Shown piece after piece: positions 1 to 6,531 of a stretch of DNA of 6,531 nucleotides. Below the pieces are notes generated by a model, which was given only the letters and a program-made list of their open reading frames with translations, had not been told where the DNA came from and made no database searches. Source of the stretch: an uncultured Brevundimonas sp. (GTDB lineage Bacteria > Pseudomonadota > Alphaproteobacteria > Caulobacterales > Caulobacteraceae). The stretch covers positions 1 to 6,531 of the forward strand of contig CAMPGL010000119.1 in NCBI GenBank assembly GCA_946885435.1, in the 5' to 3' direction. Numbering within the stretch: the first letter of the stretch is position 1; the number at the start of each line of letters is the position of its first letter. Both the position numbers and the translations under genes were made by a program.

Positions 1-77
1 CCAGATGACATGACACCGTGGCCAGTCCAGCTGTCGTATCGCGGAAGAACCGGGAGGTCGCCGCCATACGATCTGGG

Positions 78-95
78 CCCCGGCATTCGCCGGGG
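78..95. repeat. REP-like GC-rich palindrome downstream of rnr
   Basis: A perfect 7-bp inverted repeat, CCCCGGC and GCCGGGG, is separated by the 4-base loop ATTC. It lies 16 bases beyond the rnr stop codon. The flanks (GGG on the left, TGAGCGG on the right) resemble short palindromic repeats that I recall as dispersed in intergenic regions of Caulobacterales genomes. Only one copy is present here, so repetitiveness cannot be shown from this window. On the rnr transcript strand no T-run follows the stem (the T-run lies before it), so it is not a canonical intrinsic terminator. It could still protect the 3' end of the rnr mRNA or assist termination. The rest of positions 1-111 shows no gene I can support. 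Confidence 0.5.
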
Positions 96-111
96 TGAGC
101 GGCAGGAAAAA

Positions 112-2397
112 TCATCGGCGGCGGCCTTTCGGCCCCGAGCCTGGCTTGGGACCGCCGGGACGGCCCTTGCCGCGCGGACCACCGCGCGGACCGCCGCGGT
201 CACGCATTCCATAGCGGGGCGCAGGCGCATTGGGGTCGGCGGGGTCGGGGTCGCTGAGCATCTCGAACAGAAGGCCGCCGGTCAGCGGCGTGGCCTCGAC
301 GAGCCGGACCTGAACCATGCGGCCGAGGGTCCAGCGTCTGCCCGAGCGCTGGCCGACCAGGGCGTGGGCCCGGTCGTCATGGACGAAATACTCGTCGCCC
401 AGCTGGCTGACCGGCACGAGACCGTCGGCGCCGGTCTCCTCCAGTCGAATGAACAGGCCGAAGCGGGTGACGCCCGTCACCCGGCCAGCGAACTCGGCGC
501 CGACGCGGTCCGACAGGAAGGCGGCGACGTAGCGGTCGGTGGCGTCCCGTTCGGCGGCCATGGAGCGCCGCTCGGTCATGGTGATGTGCTCGGCGATGCC
601 TTCGAGCTGGCTGATTTCCTTGTCGCTCAGACCGTCGTTTCCGAGGCCGAGCGCGCGGATCAGGGCGCGGTGGACGATGAGGTCGGCGTACCGGCGGATC
701 GGCGAGGTGAAGTGGGCGTAGCGCTGCAGGTTCAGGCCGAAGTGGCCGACGTTCTCTGGGCTGTAGATCGCCTGCATCTGGGTGCGCAGCACGACCTCGT
801 TGACGATGTCGCCGTGCGGGCCCTCGCGGGTCTTCTCAAGCAGGTCGTTGAAGCGGTGCGTCTTCGGCGGCTCGCCCTTGTTCCAGGGCATGCCCAGCGT
901 CGAGAGGAAGTCCGCCAGATTGAAGATCTTCTCCTGGCTGGGCGCGTCGTGGACGCGATAGATCAGGGGGACGCGCTTCTGTTCCAGCGTCTCGGCCGCC
1001 GCGACATTGGCCTGGATCATCATCTCCTCGATGAGCCGATGGGCTTCCAGCGAGGTGCGCGGGGTGATGGAGACGACCTCGCCGTCCTCATCGAGCTTGA
1101 TCTTGCGCTCCATGGTCTCGATGGCGAGCGGGCCGCGCTTCAGCCGGCCCCTCAGCATGGTGCGGTAGGCGTCCCAAAGCGGCTTGAGGATCGGCTCGAG
1201 GATGGGTCCGGAGATGTCGTCGGGACGGCCGTCGATCGCCTCCTGCGCCTGTTCGTAGGACAGCTTGGCCGCCGAGCGCATCAGGCCGCGCACGAAGGTG
1301 TGGGACTTCTTCGCGCCGTCCTTGTCGAAGACCATGCGCACCGCCAGGCAGGCGCGCTCCTCGCCCATGCGCAGGCTGCACAGGTTCGACGACAGGGCGT
1401 GCGGCAGCATCGGCTCGACCCGATCCGGGAAGTAGGTCGAGTTGCCCTTGTCGCGCGCCTCGCGGTCGAGCGCCGAGCCCAGCCGGACGTAGGCGGAGAC
1501 GTCGGCGATGGCGACCCAGACGACCCAGCCGCCCTTGTTCTTCGGATCGTCGTCCGGCTCGGCGAAGACGGCGTCGTCGTGGTCCCGCGCGTCGGCCGGG
1601 TCGATGGTGATGAGCGGAACGCGGCGAAGGTCCTCGCGGCCCTTCAGCGTCGGGGGCTGAGCGGCTTCGGCCTCGTCCTCGGCCGCGACCGAGGAGCCGA
1701 TCGGCAGGCCGTGGGTGTGGACGGCGATGAGCGAGGCGGCGCGGGGCTGGTCCTCGTGGCCGACGTTCTCGAGCACCCGAGCCTGCCTGGGGCCGTACCG
1801 ACGCTCGCCGCCGCGTGGCTCGACCAGCACCAGATCGCCGTCCTTGAAGTCGCGGCCTTCGCTCTCGGGCAGGACAAAGCTGTCCTTGGATTTGCGGTCG
1901 ACGGGCTCGATGCGGATGTCGCGGCGGCCCTTGCGGATGACGCCCAGCACGCGGTGGGCGCTCTGGCCCAGCTTCTTGATCAGCTTGGCTTCGACGGCCT
2001 CGCCGACGCGCTCGAAGCGGACCAGCACCCGGTCGCCCAGGCCGGGCGCGCCCGCCACACGCTCGCCCGGATCGGGGGCCAGCCGGGCCAGCGGCGCGTC
2101 GGGGCCCGCCTTCACCAGCCGCACGAAGAGGTCGCCGTCCGCGTCGCGCTCGACCACGTCGGCCACGCCGACCGGAGGCAGGGCGCCAGCCTCGGAGAAG
2201 CCCTTGCGGCCGCGCTTGCCCAGCCGGCCCTCGGCCTCAAGCTCCCGCAGCATCTCGCGCAGCGCCCGGCGCTCGGCGCCCTTGAGGCCGAAGGCGCGGG
2301 CGATGTCGGCCTTCTCGGCCTCTCCGGCCTCCCTCAGGAAGCGGACCAGGGTTTCCTTGTCCGGCAGACCGGGCGTGCGGCGGGGGGGCTTGGCCAT
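112..2397 (-). CDS. rnr: Ribonuclease R, 3'-5' exoribonuclease
   Basis: This 761-residue protein is a hydrolytic, processive RNase II/RNB-family exonuclease that degrades structured RNA in mRNA decay and rRNA/tRNA quality control. Residues 12-60 look like the N-terminal winged-helix domain. OB/cold-shock-type domains follow (about 70-240), then the RNB catalytic domain (about 255-585). The metal-binding acidic cluster is intact: D266, D272, D274 and D275 in TIDPADARDHDD. Y322 lies in TYFPDRVEPMLP, and the conserved arginine motif HFTSPIRRYADL spans 562-573. A C-terminal S1 domain covers about 633-713. The protein ends in a basic Gly/Pro/Arg-rich tail (728-761) with an RGG-like PRGGPRGKG stretch. 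The ATG is supported by AAGGAG five bases upstream (2403-2408). The gene lies 103 bp downstream of glnA in the same direction, but behind the glnA terminator, and I see no clear promoter of its own. Confidence 0.96.
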   Translation of the reverse strand: MAKPPRRTPGLPDKETLVRFLREAGEAEKADIARAFGLKGAERRALREMLRELEAEGRLGKRGRKGFSEAGALPPVGVADVVERDADGDLFVRLVKAGPDAPLARLAPDPGERVAGAPGLGDRVLVRFERVGEAVEAKLIKKLGQSAHRVLGVIRKGRRDIRIEPVDRKSKDSFVLPESEGRDFKDGDLVLVEPRGGERRYGPRQARVLENVGHEDQPRAASLIAVHTHGLPIGSSVAAEDEAEAAQPPTLKGREDLRRVPLITIDPADARDHDDAVFAEPDDDPKNKGGWVVWVAIADVSAYVRLGSALDREARDKGNSTYFPDRVEPMLPHALSSNLCSLRMGEERACLAVRMVFDKDGAKKSHTFVRGLMRSAAKLSYEQAQEAIDGRPDDISGPILEPILKPLWDAYRTMLRGRLKRGPLAIETMERKIKLDEDGEVVSITPRTSLEAHRLIEEMMIQANVAAAETLEQKRVPLIYRVHDAPSQEKIFNLADFLSTLGMPWNKGEPPKTHRFNDLLEKTREGPHGDIVNEVVLRTQMQAIYSPENVGHFGLNLQRYAHFTSPIRRYADLIVHRALIRALGLGNDGLSDKEISQLEGIAEHITMTERRSMAAERDATDRYVAAFLSDRVGAEFAGRVTGVTRFGLFIRLEETGADGLVPVSQLGDEYFVHDDRAHALVGQRSGRRWTLGRMVQVRLVEATPLTGGLLFEMLSDPDPADPNAPAPRYGMRDRGGPRGGPRGKGRPGGPKPGSGPKGRRR
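170..192. repeat. 12-bp tandem repeat inside the rnr tail
   Basis: The 11-base string CCGCGCGGACC occurs at 170-180 and again at 182-192, giving a 12-bp period that keeps the reading frame. A decayed third copy begins at 194. On the coding (minus) strand it encodes the repeated Gly-Gly-Pro-Arg of the RNase R C-terminal tail. Such in-frame micro-repeats can change tail length by slippage without a frameshift. Whether length varies between strains cannot be judged here. Confidence 0.6.
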
Positions 2398-2446
2398 GGC
2401 GTCTCCTTAACGGCCAAGGTGGAACGCGCGAAGGGGCGAGCCGCTC

Positions 2447-2479
2447 AAACGAAAACGCCCGGAGCGGGGCTCCGGGCGT
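2447..2479 (-). terminator. Intrinsic terminator of glnA
   Basis: Read on the minus strand, a perfect 10-bp stem (ACGCCCGGAG with CTCCGGGCGT) closes a 5-base loop (CCCCG). It runs straight into a T-rich tail, TTTCGTTT. It starts 21 bases after the glnA stop codon, as expected for a rho-independent terminator. It lies between glnA and the downstream rnr, so rnr expression must depend on read-through or on a promoter in the roughly 50 bases that remain, where no strong -35/-10 pair is visible. Confidence 0.88.
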
Positions 2480-2500
2480 CTCGTTCGTCCGTCGGCGGGC

Positions 2501-3907
2501 TTAGCCGCTGTAGTACATGTCGAACTCGACCGGGTGCGGGTGGAGCTGCAGGCGGGCGACCTCGATCTCCTTGAGTTCGATGTAGGCGTCGATGAAGTCG
2601 TCATCCATGACGCCGCCCTTCTTGAGGAAGGCCCGGTCCTTATCGAGGCTATCGAGCGCCTCGCGCAGGGAGCCGCAGACCTCCGGCACGTCCTTCCGCT
2701 CCTGCGGGGGCAGGTCGTAGAGGTTCTTGTCCATGGGCTGGCCGGGATCGATGCGGTTCTCGATGCCGTCCAGGCCGGCCATGAGCAGGGCCACGAAGGT
2801 CAGGTAGGGATTGCCCATCGGGTCCGGGAAGCGGGTCTCGATGCGCTTGGCCTTGGGCGAGCCAACCCAGGGAATCCGGATCGAGGCCGAACGGTTGCGG
2901 CTGGAGTAGGCCAGCTTCACGGGCGCCTCGTAGCCGGGCACCAGGCGCTTGTAGGAGTTCGTCGTGGGGTTGGCGAAGGCGTTGATCGCCTTGGCGTGTT
3001 TGATGATGCCGCCGATGTACCAGAGGCACATGTCGGACAGGCCGGCGTACTTGTCGCCGGCGAAGAGCGGCTTGCCGCCCTTCCAGATCGACTGGTGTAC
3101 GTGCATGCCCGAGCCGTTGTCGCCGTACATGGGCTTGGGCATGAAGGTCGCGGACTTGCCGTAGGCGGCGGCCACGTTGTGGATGACGTACTTATAGAGC
3201 TGCATCCGGTCGGCCATGGTCAGCAGGTCGCTGAACTTCAGGCCGAGTTCGTGCTGGGCCGGGGCCACCTCGTGGTGGTGCTTCTCGGGCTCGAGGCCCA
3301 GCTCACCCATGACGGCCAGCATCTCGCCGCGCAGGTCCTGGCCGCTGTCGACCGGGTTGACCGGGAAGTAGCCGCCCTTGGGCCCCGGCCGGTGGCCGAG
3401 GTTGCCTTCGGGATAGGACTTGGAGGTGTTCGAGGGCAGCTCGATGGAGTCGAAGCTGTAGCCGGTGTCGTGGGCGGCGGTGCTCCAGCGCACGTCGTCG
3501 AAGACGAAGAACTCGGCCTCGGGCCCGAAATAGACGGTGTCGCCGATCCCCAGCGACTGCACGTAGGCCAGGGCCTTGCGGGCCATGGAGCGCGGGTCGC
3601 GGTTGTAGGGTTCGCCGGTGTCGGGGTTCAGGACGTCGCAGAAGAGGAAGAGGGTCGCCTGCTGGTAGAAGGGATCGACGTAGGCCGTCGTCAGGTCCGG
3701 CTTGAGCAGCATGTCGCTCTCGTTGATCGCCTTCCAGCCGGCGATCGAAGAGCCGTCGAACATGGTGCCTTCCTCGAGGAAGTCCTCGTCGACCATGCCG
3801 ACGTCGAAGGTGACGTGCTGGAGCCTGCCCTTGGGATCCGTGAAGCGGAGATCGACGTAGCGGATCTCCTCGTCCTTGATCCTCTTCAGGATGTCCGATG
3901 CGCTCAT
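2501..3907 (-). CDS. glnA: Type I glutamine synthetase
   Basis: This 468-residue cytoplasmic enzyme makes glutamine from glutamate, ammonia and ATP, and is expected to form a dodecamer. The N-terminal beta-grasp domain (about 13-100) contains [11 protein letters not shown] with D51 of the ammonium site. The catalytic domain follows, with metal ligands E130 and E132 (FGPEAEFF), E213/E220 ([10 protein letters not shown]), H269 (GSGMHVHQS) and E357 (RIETRF). It also has the E327 flap (VPGYEAPV) and substrate arginines R339 and R344. Tyr397 in MDKNLY sits exactly at the classical GlnE adenylylation position, marking the GSI-beta, covalently regulated type. Length equals that of enterobacterial GlnA. 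The ATG is the family start; upstream there is only a weak GGA, eight bases away. The gene follows glnB by 66 bp in the same direction, with a terminator-like hairpin in the gap and its own terminator downstream. Confidence 0.98.
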   Translation of the reverse strand: MSASDILKRIKDEEIRYVDLRFTDPKGRLQHVTFDVGMVDEDFLEEGTMFDGSSIAGWKAINESDMLLKPDLTTAYVDPFYQQATLFLFCDVLNPDTGEPYNRDPRSMARKALAYVQSLGIGDTVYFGPEAEFFVFDDVRWSTAAHDTGYSFDSIELPSNTSKSYPEGNLGHRPGPKGGYFPVNPVDSGQDLRGEMLAVMGELGLEPEKHHHEVAPAQHELGLKFSDLLTMADRMQLYKYVIHNVAAAYGKSATFMPKPMYGDNGSGMHVHQSIWKGGKPLFAGDKYAGLSDMCLWYIGGIIKHAKAINAFANPTTNSYKRLVPGYEAPVKLAYSSRNRSASIRIPWVGSPKAKRIETRFPDPMGNPYLTFVALLMAGLDGIENRIDPGQPMDKNLYDLPPQERKDVPEVCGSLREALDSLDKDRAFLKKGGVMDDDFIDAYIELKEIEVARLQLHPHPVEFDMYYSG

Positions 3908-3933
3908 TTCAATAGTCCGTTTCGTGGGGAGGA

Positions 3934-3962
3934 TACGAAAACGGGCCGCTTTCGGCGGCCCG
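3934..3962 (-). terminator. Terminator-like hairpin between glnB and glnA
   Basis: On the minus strand an 8-bp perfect stem (CGGGCCGC with GCGGCCCG) encloses the loop CGAAA and is followed at once by TTTTCGTAT. It begins 11 bases after the glnB stop and its T-tract ends 26 bases before the glnA ATG. The structure has the same design as the glnA terminator: a GC stem, then TTTTCG. Because too little room remains for a promoter between it and glnA, it probably acts as a partial terminator or attenuator that lets some transcripts continue into glnA. Complete termination would require a glnA promoter inside glnB. Confidence 0.72.
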
Positions 3963-3973
3963 GGCGGAGGTGG

Positions 3974-5278
<1,305 letters not shown>

Positions 5279-5283
5279 CGCCC

Positions 5284-5303
5284 CGAAGCCTTAGTTGGCT
5301 TCG
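5284..5303. terminator. Hairpin at the convergent gene ends
   Basis: CGAAGCC (5284-5290) and GGCTTCG (5297-5303) form a perfect 7-bp stem with loop TTAGTT. The loop carries the TAA stop codon of the minus-strand lipoprotein gene, and the stem begins six bases after the stop of the plus-strand dehydratase gene. It may serve as a shared bidirectional terminator, but neither strand has a T-run after the stem, so evidence is moderate at best. Confidence 0.4.
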
Positions 5304-5551
5304 CCGGCTTCCTGCTCGATTTCGTCGGCGGCGGCGTCGCCTTGCTGTTCGACGGCGTCGGCCTGCTCGTTCAGAGCGGTTTCCGTGCCCTCGTTGTCGG
5401 TTTCGCCGGCCATCTCCTCGAGGGTGTCCGCCTGGTTCTCGGTGGACTCCTCGATGACGTCGGCGCGCTCTTCGGCGGCCTCGTCCTGAGCGCTTTCGCA
5501 GGCGGCCAGGGACAGGGCGGCCAGGGCCGCGAGGGTGGTGCGAAGAATCAT
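5291..5551 (-). CDS. Small, highly acidic predicted lipoprotein
   Basis: I do not recognise a named family for this 86-residue protein. Residues 1-17 form a short lipoprotein signal peptide with a hydrophobic Leu/Ala core, and the lipobox LAAC puts the lipidated cysteine at C18. The 69-residue mature part holds about 25 Glu/Asp and a single Arg, with Ala and Gln between them. It should be a strongly negative, mostly helical chain tethered to an envelope membrane. Two loosely repeated segments, NQADTLEEMAGE and EQADAVEQQGDA, suggest internal duplication. The ATG is supported by AGGGAG seven bases upstream (5559-5564). A possible stress-type promoter lies just ahead. It is not an entericidin by sequence. 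A structural or osmotic/stress-related envelope role is a guess. It follows tRNA-Leu on the same strand. Confidence 0.83.
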   Translation of the reverse strand: MILRTTLAALAALSLAACESAQDEAAEERADVIEESTENQADTLEEMAGETDNEGTETALNEQADAVEQQGDAAADEIEQEAGEAN

Positions 5552-5588
5552 TGTCTAGCTCCCTAAGTCGCTCATGCGACAGGGCGGA

Positions 5589-5613
5589 AACGCGGTTCCC
5601 CGGTTTCGGTTCA
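5589..5613 (-). promoter_or_regulatory. Candidate EcfG/SigT-type promoter of the lipoprotein gene
   Basis: On the minus strand TGAAC (5613-5609) is followed after exactly 16 bases by CGTT (5592-5589). The alphaproteobacterial general-stress sigma factor consensus is GGAAC-N16/17-CGTT, so eight of nine defined positions match. A start near 5583 would leave a leader of about 30 bases containing the lipoprotein Shine-Dalgarno, a sensible geometry. Short motifs of this kind do occur by chance. Confidence 0.4.
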
Positions 5614-5626
5614 CGCCTTCGTGAAC
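5609..5626. repeat. Inverted repeat downstream of tRNA-Leu
   Basis: GTTCACG and CGTGAAC form a perfect 7-bp stem with a 4-base loop (CCTT on the plus strand). It lies 49 bases beyond the 3' end of the tRNA. It could mark the 3' end of the tRNA precursor, but no T-run follows on the minus strand. One arm coincides with the -35 of the candidate stress promoter, so it may instead be an operator or have no function. Confidence 0.35.
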
Positions 5627-5675
5627 TCGTAGTGCAGCAGACTGTGGACGGTTGGGTTCGGCGCTCTGCTCGGGC

Positions 5676-5760
5676 TGGTGCGGATGAGAGGACTCGAACC
5701 TCCACGCCTCGCGGCGCTGGAACCTAAATCCAGTGCGTCTACCAGTTCCGCCACATCCGC
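5676..5760 (-). tRNA. tRNA-Leu (anticodon UAG)
   Basis: Read on the minus strand, the 85 bases fold as a class II tRNA. The acceptor GCGGATG (5760-5754) pairs with CATCCGC (5686-5680), followed by discriminator A and an encoded CCA (5678-5676). The D-arm has GCG/CGC with GG in the loop. The anticodon stem CTGGA/TCCAG holds the loop TTTAGGT, so the anticodon is UAG, reading leucine CUA and other CUN codons. A long variable arm (CGCC-GCGA-GGCG) and a T-arm GGAGG-TTCGAGT-CCTCT complete the leucine-type fold. The CCA tail is genomically encoded. Confidence 0.97.
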
Positions 5761-5772
5761 AGGTCCGCGCGG

Positions 5773-5801
5773 CTTATCGCCGAGGCGGCCCGGCGCGGCA
5801 A
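5773..5801 (-). promoter_or_regulatory. Probable promoter of tRNA-Leu
   Basis: On the minus strand TTGCCG (5801-5796) and GATAAG (5778-5773) are spaced by exactly 17 bases. Transcription would begin about six bases before the mature tRNA 5' end, leaving a very short leader for RNase P. The -10 AT-content stands out in a GC-rich surrounding. The position relative to the tRNA is the main support. Confidence 0.5.
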
Positions 5802-5814
5802 GCGCAGCCTGCCG

Positions 5815-5843
5815 TTGACCTGACGGGCCCTTGTCGACATAAG
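5815..5843 (+). promoter_or_regulatory. tig: Probable sigma-70-type promoter reading toward tig
   Basis: TTGACC (5815-5820) matches the -35 consensus at five of six positions. After 17 bases comes CATAAG (5838-5843), matching four of six of the -10. A start near 5850 would give tig an approximately 100-base leader that contains the hairpin at 5855-5883. The promoter region also holds an inverted repeat (GCCCTT and AAGGGC around a GTCGAC centre, about 5827-5846) that could be an operator. No better promoter is visible nearer to tig. Confidence 0.45.
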
Positions 5844-5854
5844 GGCGGGTCTTG

Positions 5855-5883
5855 AAAACGGCCGCCCCGACGGGCGGCGTTTT
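5855..5883. terminator. Bidirectional terminator-like hairpin in the tRNA-Leu/tig gap
   Basis: A perfect 7-bp GC stem, GCCGCCC (5861-5867) and GGGCGGC (5872-5878) with loop CGAC, is flanked by AAAAC and GTTTT. These extend the stem across one bulged G (5860). On the plus strand the stem is followed by GTTTTCCGTTT, and on the minus strand by GTTTTC, so it could terminate in either direction. It resembles the glnA and glnB terminators in this window. Its place is odd: both neighbouring genes point away from it, so it would lie in the tig leader or end an unannotated small transcript. Confidence 0.6.
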
Positions 5884-5952
5884 CCGTTTCAACCCATGCC
5901 GGCGCCGAGCCTTGATCGAAGGCGCCGCAGCTTTCGCGAAGACCGTTCCGCC

Positions 5953-6531
5953 ATGTCCATCCAAGTCGTCGAAAAATCGGCCGAAGGCCTGTCGCGGGTC
6001 ATCGCCGTCACCATCCCGCAGGACGACCTGAACGCCCGGCTGGACGCCAAGATCGCCGAGATCCAGCCGCAGATGAAGCTCAAGGGCTTCCGTCCCGGCA
6101 AGGTGCCCGCCTCGCACGTCCGCAAGATGTTCGGCCGCGAGCTGATGGGCGAGATCATCAACGACCAGGTCAATGAATCCAGCCAGAAGGCGCTGGACGA
6201 GGCCAAGCTTCGCCCGGCCGCCCCGGCCGAGATCAAGCCCACCTCGGACATGGACGACGTGGTCGCCGGCAAGGCCGACCTGTCCTACGAGATGAGCCTG
6301 GAGGTCATGCCGGACTTCACCCCGGTCGATCCCAAGACGCTGAAACTGACCCGCCCGACCTACGCCCCGACCGACGCCGAGGTGGACGAGGCCGTCAACG
6401 AGCTGGCCAGCCAGAACAAGTCCTTCGAGGACAAGGGCGGCAAGGCGCCCAAGGCCGCCGAGGGCGACCAGGTGATCATCGACTTCGTCGGCAAGATCGA
6501 CGGCGAGGCCTTCGAAGGCGGCTCGGCGACG
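5953..6531 (+). CDS. tig: Trigger factor, N-terminal 193 residues (cut by window end)
   Basis: Trigger factor is the ribosome-bound chaperone with peptidyl-prolyl isomerase activity that first meets nascent chains. The frame stays open to the last base, so only the N-terminal part is seen, against a family length of about 430-450 residues. Residues 1-115 form the ribosome-binding domain with the signature GFRPGK at 45-50, which docks near ribosomal protein uL23. From about 165 the PPIase (FKBP-like) domain begins, with GDQVIIDFVGKIDGEAFEGG. I chose the ATG giving MSIQVVEKSAEGL because family members start this way. An in-frame ATG at 5896 would add 19 basic residues. Neither start has a strong Shine-Dalgarno. 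It is divergent from tRNA-Leu, with a probable promoter and hairpin in the 192-base gap. Confidence 0.96.
   Translation, partial: MSIQVVEKSAEGLSRVIAVTIPQDDLNARLDAKIAEIQPQMKLKGFRPGKVPASHVRKMFGRELMGEIINDQVNESSQKALDEAKLRPAAPAEIKPTSDMDDVVAGKADLSYEMSLEVMPDFTPVDPKTLKLTRPTYAPTDAEVDEAVNELASQNKSFEDKGGKAPKAAEGDQVIIDFVGKIDGEAFEGGSAT

Noticed and set aside
1..11. ATG on the minus strand at 11-9 as the start of a gene downstream of rnr
   Set aside because: Only three codons fall inside the window and no clear Shine-Dalgarno precedes it, so it cannot be supported.
10..2574. 854-codon open frame on the plus strand
   Set aside because: It lies antisense to rnr, whose catalytic motifs are unmistakable. In GC-rich DNA the complementary frame often lacks stops, and its translation is low-complexity with no recognisable domain.
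5611..6117. 168-codon open frame on the minus strand over tRNA-Leu and antisense to tig
   Set aside because: It reads through the whole tRNA gene and antisense trigger factor, so it cannot be a conserved protein.

Overview
This GC-rich window looks like a chromosomal housekeeping segment from an alphaproteobacterium. The protein sequences, the nnr/glnB/glnA arrangement and the style of the intergenic palindromes best suggest Caulobacterales (a Brevundimonas- or Caulobacter-like genome). That placement is an inference from reading the sequence and was not checked by a database search. I see no phage, transposon, CRISPR or defence gene, and no clearly new multi-gene system. The points of interest are regulatory.

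Layout, left to right. Positions 1-111 hold only a REP-like palindrome. The minus strand then carries, in transcription order from right to left, glnB (PII signal protein, 4312 to 3974), glnA (type I glutamine synthetase, 3907 to 2501) and rnr (exoribonuclease R, 2397 to 112). A terminator-like hairpin with a T-tract follows glnB and another follows glnA. Divergent from glnB on the plus strand is a stand-alone ADP/ATP-dependent NAD(P)H-hydrate dehydratase (4439-5278). It converges with a small, very acidic predicted lipoprotein (5551 to 5291). Next comes tRNA-Leu(UAG) on the minus strand (5760 to 5676). A 192-bp divergent intergenic region follows, and then the first 193 codons of trigger factor (tig) on the plus strand, cut by the window end.

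How the genes work together. GlnB and GlnA form the core nitrogen-assimilation pair: PII senses 2-oxoglutarate, ATP/ADP and glutamine status, and controls GS adenylylation. Tyr51 of PII and Tyr397 of GS are both present, so the classical uridylylation/adenylylation cascade appears intact. The dehydratase repairs damaged NAD(P)H, RNase R degrades structured RNA, and trigger factor folds nascent chains. These are general housekeeping roles with no obvious pathway link to nitrogen control.

The observations most worth a second look are: a terminator-like hairpin inside the short glnB-glnA spacer; a bidirectional hairpin placed between divergent tRNA-Leu and tig, just downstream of a plausible tig promoter; a near-consensus EcfG/SigT-type promoter in front of the acidic lipoprotein; and the absence of the epimerase domain from the NAD(P)H-hydrate repair gene.
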